Shown: positions 14,372-22,194 of the stretch, one piece after another
How positions within the stretch are numbered: position 1 is the first letter of the stretch
How the letters are laid out: each line of letters starts with the position of its first letter
Assembly (NCBI GenBank): GCA_964593405.1
Contig: CAZQIO010000009.1
Coordinates: 1 to 22,903 of the forward strand
Direction of reading: 5' to 3'
DNA from: CAZQIO01 sp964593405
Lineage (GTDB): Bacteria; Patescibacteriota; Minisyncoccia; Minisyncoccales; GBS-2
DNA length: 22,903 nucleotides
Position numbers and translations under genes: made by a program
Notes under the pieces: generated by a model
Told to the model about the DNA's origin: nothing
Databases searched by the model: none
Seen by the model: only the letters and a program-made list of their open reading frames with translations

Positions 14372-17300
14372 TTAAAAAGAGATATTGTATTTCACTCCTT
14401 CTTTTAAAGCTTTTTCAATTATTTCTTTAATTTCTTGATAAAATTCACGAATTATTTTTTCTGCACTTTCTTTTCCCTCTTCGATTCTGTCCATTTTTTC
14501 TTCGAGTTCTCTAGTGAGCTGTTCGCTGAGATATTTTTCATAATTTTTTGCCAAAAATTCAAAAACTTTAATTCCAAGGAGTGTTGAAATTAATTTTTTG
14601 TTCACTTCTTTTGCGTACCTTCTCTTTTTTAAAATTTCCAAAATTTTTGCATAGGTTGATGGCCTGCCAATACCTCTTTCTTTCATCAAAGAGACAATTT
14701 CAGAGTAGGTGAAAGGGTAAAAAGCCGGAACGATTTTAGTTTCAATTAAAGAGATTTTTTGTTTTCCTGCCTCAATTTGTGGCACTTCCTTAACATAAAG
14801 AGGAAAAATTTTTGAAAAACCCTCTTTTATTAGTTTTGTGATAAATTCAAAATCTTTCTCTTTTTGGGCCACCAAAATTTTAATTGAAACTTTTTCAACT
14901 TTTGCTGGTGCCATCTGAGAGGCAATGAATCTTTTAAATATTATGTCATAAGCCCTAAGCTCTCTTTCATTAAGTACTGCTTTAATAATTTTTGCTGCAA
15001 GCATTCCTCTCAATTTTTCCAAATCAATCCCCCTCGTTGGCCTTATACATTCGTGAGCCCCCTCCATTTCCCATTTTCTTTCTTTTAAAAATTCTTTTCC
15101 AAATCGAGAGAAAATGTATTCTCTGGCCAAAGCCACTCCAACACTGCTTACTCTGGTACTTGAGGTTCTGTGGTAAGTTATTAAACCACTCTCAAACAAC
15201 CTTTGAGCAATTCTCATTGCCTCTTTTGCGTCAATTTTTAAAGCAAAAGAAAGAGCTGAAATGAGAGTGTCGGTGGTAAAAGGGGGATAAGGATTGATTT
15301 CTTCTATCTTTTTCTCAACTTTCAAAATTTCTACTGTCCCTTCTTTTGCAATTTTCTCAGAAGTTCCTATCTCATCTTTGAAAGAAATTTTCAAGCCATT
15401 CTTTAAAGAAAGGATGATTAACTCTTTTTTCTCTTTTAATTTTTTTGTCCTTTCGACAATCCAACCCAAAACCGGTGTTTGAACCCTCCCTGCAGACAAA
15501 TTTCCCCTTTTGAAAACTTTCCACAAGATGGGGCTAATGCTAAAACCAATCCATCTGTCTTGAATTCTTCGAGTAATTTGAGCCTCAACTAATTTCAAAT
15601 CAAAATCTTCCAAATTTTTTAAGCTATTTCTTATTTCCCTTTTTGTTACTTCGTGAAACCTTGCCCTTTTTATGTTTTGATTGAAAGGTCTCAACAAAAG
15701 ATACAAATCAAAGGCTATTTTTTCACCTTCTGCATCAGGATCTGTTCCAATTACTACCAAATCGACCAAACTTGCTATTTTTCTCAAAGCCTCAATCGTT
15801 GGCCTTGAACTTATTAAATTTTTCCTGCCGCAAAAAGGACAGGTATTGTTTTCGACTTCTATTGCGCACTTTGGGCACCTGTTTAAAGGCCTGTAAACTG
15901 GAACTATTTTTTCGTTAATTTCAACTCCAAAAAGGCCCTCTATTAAATCTAAATCGACTATGTGGCCTTTGCTTGCTGTAATTATTGCCAAAGAATTTTC
16001 CAAAAAAACTTCAAAAGTTAAGAGATTTTCCACCCTTTTTCTAAACGGTCTTCCAAAATATCTGGCAATTGTTTTGGCTTTGTTTGGTGATTCGACGACA
16101 AACAACAAACTTTTCAAAGAAAGTTCTTCTTTTATTTTTAACTTTCCTTCTTTGGCTTGAGCAACTTTTTTTCGATCTTCGTTTATTTGCTCAATTTCCA
16201 AATCCAAATTAATCTTTTCAAAATCTTTCCAATCTATTTCTTCACCCAAAAACCCAAGTTCTTTTTTCAAACTGTTGAAAGCCTTTTCATCATCTACTAC
16301 CACAACGCTCAATCCTTTTGTTAAGCCTCCAATGTAAAGCCTGCTTGTCCTTCCGCTAGCTTGCAAATAGGCTATTTCATCTACAACTAAAAAATGATAT
16401 TGACCCTCTCTCTCCCCAAAAGATATGGTTTCAGATTCTTTTAAAGCCTGAATTACTTTTTCGTCTTTTAAAATTTTTTTGAAAAAATCAATCGCCCTTT
16501 CTCCAACTTTTCTTGCGTACTCTAAAAATCCTTCCAATTCTCTTTTTTTCCTCAGCGCTTCCCTGACTGCCCTTAGTTTTTCTGCGTCCAGGTTCTTAAT
16601 TTTTGTCAATTCCAAAACCAAAAAATCAAATTCTCTTTTGTAATTTTCTTTGATTGCAAGAGAAATGTTGTTCAAAAGCATTAACCATTTTATTGGATGA
16701 AATTCCTCAACATCTATTTTTATTGAAAATTTTGGAACACCGGCAAAGACCGCATACCTTATTGTCTGAGGAAGGTCTATTCCTCTTACCAGGGGGCTTT
16801 TTCTAGTTGCCATTCCAATGAGACAATCTAATTCTCCTTTTTCAAACATTTCAAAATATTTTTTGTTTGGTTTCAAAAATGCTTTTACTTTTGCCCCCTT
16901 CTCTTTTAAAAATTTTTCCAAAGACTGAGCAAAATCACTTCCTTTGTCAGCAGGAACAAAAACCAACCCTCCTCCACCGAGTTTTTTTAAAATTTCAAAA
17001 ATACTTTCTGGTAAAGAATTTTTTGGGAAAAAATAGCAATCTAAAATTTTTCTTCCAAAATCCATTCTTCCTCCAACGCTAAAGCCAAAAATTTCTCTCA
17101 ACAAAAGAATACCTTTTGTTCTCTTCCCTTTTGGGGTAGCCCCGCTCACTATTACTTGGGCCGTCAACTCAATCTTTTGTTTTAATTTTTCTATCTTTTT
17201 TAGCGCCTCTTTTGTGTCGATTTCCCTTTTGTAGAGTTTCAAGACAACTCTCTTTAGTGCCCTCGGTAAATTTAGCATTTGGAAAACAAACATTAAACTT

Positions 17301-17908
17301 TTACTTTTTTTCAAAAAGCTATCAATATCATCAACAAAAACCAAATCTACAATCTGTGAGTTTATTTCTTTTCTTTTCATTAAACTCAAATTGGTAGTGA
17401 CAATGATCTTTGCCTTTTCCATTTTTGAAAGCTGCTCTCTTTTTTCTTTTTTTGTTAGCAAGCTATGATAAAAAGAGACCTCAAGATCCAAACCAAGCTT
17501 TTCTTTGAATTGAACCAGCTTTTTGCTCACTTGGTGGGCAAGAAGGCTAGTTGGTAAAATTATCAAGCATCTTTTTTTAGCTCTTTGACAAGCCCACAAG
17601 CTCAAAATAATTTGCATTGTTGTCTTTCCAGTTCCAGTTGGAGCTGAAAGAACAAAACTTTCTCCTTCCAAAAATCTTTTTGCCCAAAATCTTTGAAGCG
17701 CCCACATTTTAGTGCCTAAAACTTTTTGAAAAATTTCTTCTATTTCTAGCAAATTTTCGTTCCTCAGGGTAATTTTAGTCAAAAAGCCCTCCTTCATTTT
17801 TTCTGAAGGAGTTGGCAAACAAATTTGGCAAGGCATTCCCATTTTTAACCTTTCAGATTCAATGTCTTTTCCGCAATTTGGGCAAAGCTCTTTAAATTTG
17901 AGTTCCAT
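14372..17908 (-). CDS. rgy: reverse gyrase
   Basis: Reverse gyrase adds positive supercoils using ATP and is the hallmark enzyme of hyperthermophiles and some thermophiles. The 1178-residue protein has both halves fused. The helicase half has an N-terminal zinc finger (CPNC...CQIC, residues 9-30), Walker A APTGTGKTT near 90, DDIDSF as motif II, VSGATPKG, and ASGRTSRLYIGGLTKGLS. The topoisomerase IA half begins near 597 with FVVESPNKAKTIARYFG. It has a second zinc finger CPKC...CPFC, GTDPDAEGE and SAGRVQTPVLGW. The catalytic Tyr is near 912 in GLITYHRTSSTR, and GAHECIRPTR and GIGRPSTYAKIL follow. The ATG at 17908 is chosen because the protein then starts just before the zinc finger and right at the predicted transcription start; an ATG at 17941 adds 11 residues. 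Confidence 0.96.
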   Translation of the reverse strand: MELKFKELCPNCGKDIESERLKMGMPCQICLPTPSEKMKEGFLTKITLRNENLLEIEEIFQKVLGTKMWALQRFWAKRFLEGESFVLSAPTGTGKTTMQIILSLWACQRAKKRCLIILPTSLLAHQVSKKLVQFKEKLGLDLEVSFYHSLLTKKEKREQLSKMEKAKIIVTTNLSLMKRKEINSQIVDLVFVDDIDSFLKKSKSLMFVFQMLNLPRALKRVVLKLYKREIDTKEALKKIEKLKQKIELTAQVIVSGATPKGKRTKGILLLREIFGFSVGGRMDFGRKILDCYFFPKNSLPESIFEILKKLGGGGLVFVPADKGSDFAQSLEKFLKEKGAKVKAFLKPNKKYFEMFEKGELDCLIGMATRKSPLVRGIDLPQTIRYAVFAGVPKFSIKIDVEEFHPIKWLMLLNNISLAIKENYKREFDFLVLELTKIKNLDAEKLRAVREALRKKRELEGFLEYARKVGERAIDFFKKILKDEKVIQALKESETISFGEREGQYHFLVVDEIAYLQASGRTSRLYIGGLTKGLSVVVVDDEKAFNSLKKELGFLGEEIDWKDFEKINLDLEIEQINEDRKKVAQAKEGKLKIKEELSLKSLLFVVESPNKAKTIARYFGRPFRKRVENLLTFEVFLENSLAIITASKGHIVDLDLIEGLFGVEINEKIVPVYRPLNRCPKCAIEVENNTCPFCGRKNLISSRPTIEALRKIASLVDLVVIGTDPDAEGEKIAFDLYLLLRPFNQNIKRARFHEVTKREIRNSLKNLEDFDLKLVEAQITRRIQDRWIGFSISPILWKVFKRGNLSAGRVQTPVLGWIVERTKKLKEKKELIILSLKNGLKISFKDEIGTSEKIAKEGTVEILKVEKKIEEINPYPPFTTDTLISALSFALKIDAKEAMRIAQRLFESGLITYHRTSSTRVSSVGVALAREYIFSRFGKEFLKERKWEMEGAHECIRPTRGIDLEKLRGMLAAKIIKAVLNERELRAYDIIFKRFIASQMAPAKVEKVSIKILVAQKEKDFEFITKLIKEGFSKIFPLYVKEVPQIEAGKQKISLIETKIVPAFYPFTYSEIVSLMKERGIGRPSTYAKILEILKKRRYAKEVNKKLISTLLGIKVFEFLAKNYEKYLSEQLTRELEEKMDRIEEGKESAEKIIREFYQEIKEIIEKALKEGVKYNISF

Positions 17909-17919
17909 TGTGATATTAT
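17891..17919 (+). promoter_or_regulatory. possible promoter of the nnrD operon
   Basis: On the plus strand TTTAAA (17891-17896), 17 bp, TATTAT (17914-17919) gives a start near 17926, two bases before the nnrD ATG. TATAAA at 17917-17922 is an alternative -10. It shares the AT-rich core with the reverse gyrase promoter. Confidence 0.4.
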
Positions 17920-17943
17920 AAAAAAGTATGATTGAAATCACAA
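17915..17943 (-). promoter_or_regulatory. promoter of reverse gyrase (minus strand)
   Basis: On the minus strand TTGTGA (17943-17938) is followed after 17 bp by a perfect TATAAT (17920-17915). The start site predicted seven bases on is 17908, the A of the ATG, so the mRNA would be leaderless. The -10 overlaps the proposed -10 for nnrD on the other strand. Confidence 0.62.
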
Positions 17944-18803
17944 AAGAGGTTTTGAAAGAAGTTTTTCCAGAAAGACCAAAAGATCAATATTTTAAAAAAT
18001 ACGATTTTGGACTTTTGCTTGTCATTGGAGGATCCGATTTTTACTCTGGCTCTCCGGCCTTGGTTGCCATGGCTGCTTTCAGAGCTGGGGTTGGGATGGT
18101 TAGAATTTTTGCCCCAAAAAGGGCAGCAGACATTATCGCCTCTTTTTCCCCCAATTTGGCTGCCTTTCCATTAGATGGAAAGTGGCTTTCAAAAGAGCAT
18201 TTACCAATTTTAATCGAACAGACAAAGGCAGCAAAAGAGGTGGCTGAGGGAAAAGTGGCAGTTGTCATTGGTGGGGGAATGGGCAGAACAAAAGAAACCC
18301 AAGAAGTCATTTTGGAATATTTGCAACAAATCGATGTTCCAGTCATTGTCGATGCTGACGCAATCTATGCTTTAGCCAAAAAACCAGAAGTAATTTCTGG
18401 GAAAGTCTGCCTGATCACTCCCCATGCATTTGAATTTTTTGTTTTAACTCAAAGGAAGATCTACCAACTGCCCTTGGAAGAACAAGTAAAAATAGTCAAA
18501 GAAGAAGCAGAAAGGTTAAAAACTGTTATTTTGTTGAAAGGAAAGCCGGATGTAATTTCTGATGGAAAAGAAGTTGCTTTATGCTATGCTGGTTCCCCTT
18601 ATATGGCAGTGGGAGGAACGGGTGATACTTTAGCCGGAATTGCCGGAGCGATAATGACAAGAATAAAAGATCCTTTTTTGGTAGCTCAGGCTGCGGCCTT
18701 TTTGAACGGAAAAGCAGGTGAAATTGCCGCCGAAAAGCTAAAACATTCTCTTTTGGCAACCGATGTCATTGAGACCATCCCAGAAGTTTTAAAAGAAATA
18801 TGA
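17928..18803 (+). CDS. nnrD: ADP-dependent NAD(P)H-hydrate dehydratase
   Basis: This enzyme repairs heat- or enzyme-damaged NAD(P)H (the hydrate) using ADP or ATP. The 291-residue protein is a lone YjeF C-terminal-type domain with a ribokinase-like fold. It shows LLLVIGGSDFYSGSPAL followed by AFRAGVGMVRI near residues 28-60, IGGGMGRT near 110, DADAIYAL near 140, LITPHAFEF near 163 and the catalytic VGGTGDTLAGIAGA near 228. The N-terminal epimerase (NnrE) domain is not fused. It is divergently transcribed from reverse gyrase and heads an operon with a TrxR-like gene, eno and apgM through 4-bp overlaps. A cofactor-repair enzyme fits a hot habitat, where NADH hydration is faster. Confidence 0.9.
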   Translation: MIEITKEVLKEVFPERPKDQYFKKYDFGLLLVIGGSDFYSGSPALVAMAAFRAGVGMVRIFAPKRAADIIASFSPNLAAFPLDGKWLSKEHLPILIEQTKAAKEVAEGKVAVVIGGGMGRTKETQEVILEYLQQIDVPVIVDADAIYALAKKPEVISGKVCLITPHAFEFFVLTQRKIYQLPLEEQVKIVKEEAERLKTVILLKGKPDVISDGKEVALCYAGSPYMAVGGTGDTLAGIAGAIMTRIKDPFLVAQAAAFLNGKAGEIAAEKLKHSLLATDVIETIPEVLKEI

Positions 18804-19735
18804 AAGAGGAATTTTTTGATCTAATTATTGTTGGAGGAGGCCCAGCTGCAATCACAGCTGGAATTTACGCTTCAAGGCAAAATCTAAAAACTTTGCTAAT
18901 TACAAAAGAATTCGGGGGGCAAATGGCAAAGAAAGCGGTAAAGATTGAAAACTATCCGGGTTTTGAAGAAATTTCAGGTCAAGAGTTAATAGAAAAATTT
19001 GTTAATCATTTAAAAAGAGGCAAGATTGAAATCTTTTTTGATCAAGTCAAAAAGGTTGAAAAAGAAAACGAAGCCTTTTTAGTTAAAACAACAGGAGAAA
19101 AAGAGTTCAAATCAAAGGCACTCATTGTTGCCTCGGGAATGGACCCAAGAAGACTCAAGGTTAAAGGAGAAATTGAGTTTTTGGGGAAAGGAGTCTCTTA
19201 TTGTGTAATTTGCGATGGTCCCATTTTTAAAGAAAAAACAGTAGCTGTTGTTGGTGGGGGAAATGCAGGTTTTGAGGCGGCAATTTTTTTGGCTAATTTT
19301 GCTAAAAAAATTTTTATTCTAGAAGCTACAGATCAAGTGAGGGCAGACCAAAAAAATCAAGAGTTGGCAAAGGCTACCGGAAAAATCGAAATAATAACTT
19401 TAGCTCAAATTCAAGAAATTAAGGGGAAAGACTTTGTTGAATCTTTAGTTTACTTTGACAAGAAAAATCAAAAAGAAATTGAGCTGCCAGTAGATGGGGT
19501 TTTCATTGAAATTGGCGGAATTCCAGCAACTTCTTTTGTTAAAGATTTAGTTGAATTCAACCAAAGAGGAGAAATTATCATTGACCCTCTAACTTGTCAA
19601 ACAAAAACTCCAGGACTTTTTGCTGCCGGAGATTGTACTGCCGGAAAATACAAACAAATCGTTATTGCTGCCGGTGAGGGAGCAAAAGCTGCCTTGGCTG
19701 CTTACGATTATTTGAGAAGCTTTAAACAAAAATGA
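18800..19735 (+). CDS. trxB: thioredoxin reductase-like flavoprotein
   Basis: TrxR passes electrons from a pyridine nucleotide through FAD and a disulfide to thioredoxin. The 311-residue protein has the FAD motif GGGPAAITAGIYASR at the N-terminus, the redox pair CVICDG (usually CATCDG), a second nucleotide fold VVGGGNAGFEAAIFLA, and the C-terminal FAD motif GLFAAGDCTAG. The NADPH-binding HRRxxxR is changed: residues 175-181 read EATDQVR, with Glu175 where an acidic residue often signals NADH preference. It could be an NADH-dependent or otherwise unusual reductase. The ATG overlaps nnrD, and its stop overlaps eno. Family is certain, cofactor is inference. Confidence 0.88.
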   Translation: MKEEFFDLIIVGGGPAAITAGIYASRQNLKTLLITKEFGGQMAKKAVKIENYPGFEEISGQELIEKFVNHLKRGKIEIFFDQVKKVEKENEAFLVKTTGEKEFKSKALIVASGMDPRRLKVKGEIEFLGKGVSYCVICDGPIFKEKTVAVVGGGNAGFEAAIFLANFAKKIFILEATDQVRADQKNQELAKATGKIEIITLAQIQEIKGKDFVESLVYFDKKNQKEIELPVDGVFIEIGGIPATSFVKDLVEFNQRGEIIIDPLTCQTKTPGLFAAGDCTAGKYKQIVIAAGEGAKAALAAYDYLRSFKQK

Positions 19736-20982
19736 AAAAGGCCAAAATTCTCTCAATCAGAGCCAGGGAAATTTTAGATTCGAGAGGAAACCCAACGATA
19801 GAAGCTGAATTGGAAACTAATTTTGGGAAATTTTTAGCTTCAGTTCCCTCCGGAGCCTCAAAGGGAAAGGAGGAGGCCTTAGAATTGAGAGATGGTGGGA
19901 AAAGGTATCTTGGAAAAGGCGTTTTGAAGGCTGTGAATAACATCAACAAAATAATTTCCAAAAAAATCAAAGGCAAAGATCCTACAAAACAAAGAGAAAT
20001 AGATGAAATGTTAATAAAATTAGATGGTACAAAAGACAAATCAAAATTGGGAGCGAACGCCATTTTGGCAACTTCAATGGTAGTTTGCAAAGCTGGTGCT
20101 AAAGCCAAAAACCTTTCTCTTTTTGAATACATTTCAAAAGAGCTGGCAAATTTTAACACGACAAAAAAAATTAGCTTACCCAGACCCTGTTTTAATTTAA
20201 TCAACGGCGGAGTTCACGCAGGAAGCGAGTTGGATTTTCAAGAATTTATGGTTTGCCCAAAGGGAAAAAGTTTTTCTGAAAATCTGCAAATTGCTTGCGA
20301 AATTTACTATGTTTTAAAAGAAGAAATTTCAAAAAAATACGGAAAATTGGCAACAAACATTGGCGATGAAGGAGGTTTTGCTCCGCCGATTAAATTTCCT
20401 GAAGAGGCAATTGAGTTAATTTTGAAAGCGGCAAGAAAATTAAACTATGAAAAGAAAATTTCGATCATTTTGGATGTTGCTGCTTCTCAATTTTTTTACA
20501 AAAAATTTTATAAAACAAAGTTTGGAAAATTTTCTGGCAAAAATTTGGCAAATTACTATCTAAAATTGATTAAAAATTATCCGATCGAAGCAATCGAAGA
20601 TCCTTTTGCCGAAGACGATTTTGAAAGCTGGAAACTCTTGAGAGAAAAAATACCAAATTTTTTAATTGTGGGAGATGACCTTTTGGTTACTAATCCAAAG
20701 AGGATAGATTTTGCGCAAAAAATGGGACTTTGCAATGGAGCAATAATAAAGATAAATCAGATTGGAACAGTTTCTGAGGCGATCGAGGCAGTAAAATTGG
20801 CAAAAAAATTTTCTTGGAAAATTATTGCTTCCCATAGATCTGGTGAGACAAACGATGATTTTTTGGCAGATTTTTCTGTCGGTATTGGCGCAGATTTTGT
20901 GAAAGCTGGGGCTCCAGCCAGAGGAGAAAGGGTGGCAAAATATAACAGGTTGTTAAAAATTGAAAAAGAAATTCAATCATGA
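19732..20982 (+). CDS. eno: enolase
   Basis: Enolase converts 2-phosphoglycerate to phosphoenolpyruvate. The 416-residue protein has the usual motifs: AREILDSRGNPT at the N-terminus, NLINGGVHAGSELDFQEFM (substrate-loop histidine), NIGDEGGFAPP, the metal ligands in ILDVAAS, EDPFAEDD and VGDDLLVTN, the catalytic lysine in KINQIGT, and SHRSGETNDDF. The length is normal (about 410-430). It lies between the TrxR-like gene and apgM with 4-bp overlaps, so it is co-transcribed with the preceding glycolytic step. Confidence 0.96.
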   Translation: MKKAKILSIRAREILDSRGNPTIEAELETNFGKFLASVPSGASKGKEEALELRDGGKRYLGKGVLKAVNNINKIISKKIKGKDPTKQREIDEMLIKLDGTKDKSKLGANAILATSMVVCKAGAKAKNLSLFEYISKELANFNTTKKISLPRPCFNLINGGVHAGSELDFQEFMVCPKGKSFSENLQIACEIYYVLKEEISKKYGKLATNIGDEGGFAPPIKFPEEAIELILKAARKLNYEKKISIILDVAASQFFYKKFYKTKFGKFSGKNLANYYLKLIKNYPIEAIEDPFAEDDFESWKLLREKIPNFLIVGDDLLVTNPKRIDFAQKMGLCNGAIIKINQIGTVSEAIEAVKLAKKFSWKIIASHRSGETNDDFLADFSVGIGADFVKAGAPARGERVAKYNRLLKIEKEIQS

Positions 20983-22166
20983 AAAAAATTTTACTAATTG
21001 TCATCGATGGGTTGGCAGATGAACCAATTCCAAAATTAAAAAACAAAACTCCTCTTGAGGCCGCAAAAACCAAAAATTTGGACTTTTTGGCAAAAGAGGG
21101 TGTTTGCGGGGCAACTATTACCTGGACAGAAAAAGGAAAGCCTCCAACATCAGAAGACACTCATTTTGCCATTTTTGGTTTTGATCCCAAAAAATCAAAT
21201 CCTGGGAGAGGGGTTTTGGAGGCCCTGGGAGCTTCAATGAAAATAAAAAAAGATGATGTTTGCTTTAGAGGAAATTTTGCCTCAGTGGACGAGAACTTGA
21301 GGATTGTCGATCGGAGAGCAGGGAGGATTGAAGAAACAGAAAGTTTGATTTCTTCTCTTAGAAAAATAAAAATTAAGGGAGTAAAAATTTTTTTGAAAAA
21401 ATCTTTTGGCCACAGATTAGTTTTAGTTTTGAGAGGAAAAGGGCTTTCAGAGAAGGTGACTTCAAACGATCCAAAAAAGGAAGGGACTTTTGTTTTGAAA
21501 ATTTTGCCAAAGGAAAAAAAGGCAAAAAAAACAGCCAAAATTTTGGAGGAATTTTTGGACAAAGCAAGGTCAATTTTAAAGGGTCATCCAGAAAACAAAA
21601 AAAGGATTAAAGAGGGAAAATTGCCGGCAAATTACATTTTGTTGAGAGGGGCGGGAAAACTAAAAAAAGTGGAGAGCTTTGAAAAAAAATATAAACTAAA
21701 AGCAGCCTTCATTGCCGGCGGAACGCTTTACAAAGGAATCGGAAAATATTTTGGAATGAAAGAAATAAAGGTAAAAGGTGCAACCGGTATGCCCAACACA
21801 AATTTGAGAGGGAAAATCTTGGCAGCAAAAGCATCCTTGAAAAATTTTGATTTTTTGTTTTTGCACATTAAAGCAGCAGACACTTTTGCCGAAGATGGAG
21901 ATTTTTTGGGGAAAAAGAAATTTATTGAAAAAATAGACAAAAATTTAAAACCTTTGCTTTCTCTAAAAAATGTTTTAATTGTCATTACCGGAGATCATCC
22001 AACCTCTTGTCTTAAAAAAAGCCACATTTTTGGTCAAAATCCAGTTTTGATTTTTGGAGCAAAAAAAGATGGGGCAAAAAAGTTTTCAGAAAAAAATTGC
22101 AAAAAGGGAAAATTGGGAATTTTTCCTCAAATAAATTTGATGAAAAAAATTTTAAGCTTGACATAA
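20979..22166 (+). CDS. apgM: 2,3-bisphosphoglycerate-independent phosphoglycerate mutase, archaeal type
   Basis: Interconverts 3- and 2-phosphoglycerate; it belongs to the alkaline phosphatase superfamily with two metal ions and a phosphoserine. The 395-residue protein shows LIVIDGLAD (Asp10), PPTSEDTHFAIFGFDP with Ser58 as predicted nucleophile, GRGVLEALG, and TGDHPTSC. SHIFGQNPVLI carries the late metal histidine. In the mid motif HIKAADTFAEDGD, Asp301 is kept but the usual metal-binding His of DxxxH is Glu305. Length and order match the apgM family rather than the longer GpmI. It overlaps eno by 4 bp, and its last codons contain the -35 of the nrdD promoter. Confidence 0.9.
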   Translation: MKKILLIVIDGLADEPIPKLKNKTPLEAAKTKNLDFLAKEGVCGATITWTEKGKPPTSEDTHFAIFGFDPKKSNPGRGVLEALGASMKIKKDDVCFRGNFASVDENLRIVDRRAGRIEETESLISSLRKIKIKGVKIFLKKSFGHRLVLVLRGKGLSEKVTSNDPKKEGTFVLKILPKEKKAKKTAKILEEFLDKARSILKGHPENKKRIKEGKLPANYILLRGAGKLKKVESFEKKYKLKAAFIAGGTLYKGIGKYFGMKEIKVKGATGMPNTNLRGKILAAKASLKNFDFLFLHIKAADTFAEDGDFLGKKKFIEKIDKNLKPLLSLKNVLIVITGDHPTSCLKKSHIFGQNPVLIFGAKKDGAKKFSEKNCKKGKLGIFPQINLMKKILSLT

Positions 22167-22187
22167 AGGTTTTCACAAAAATAAAAT
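22158..22187 (+). promoter_or_regulatory. promoter of nrdD, starting inside apgM
   Basis: A perfect TTGACA (22158-22163), 18 bp, and TAAAAT (22182-22187, 5/6). With the spacing seen at rnpB the start site is 22194, one base before the ATG at 22195, so the mRNA would be essentially leaderless. Confidence 0.6.
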
Positions 22188-22194
22188 TAAAAAT

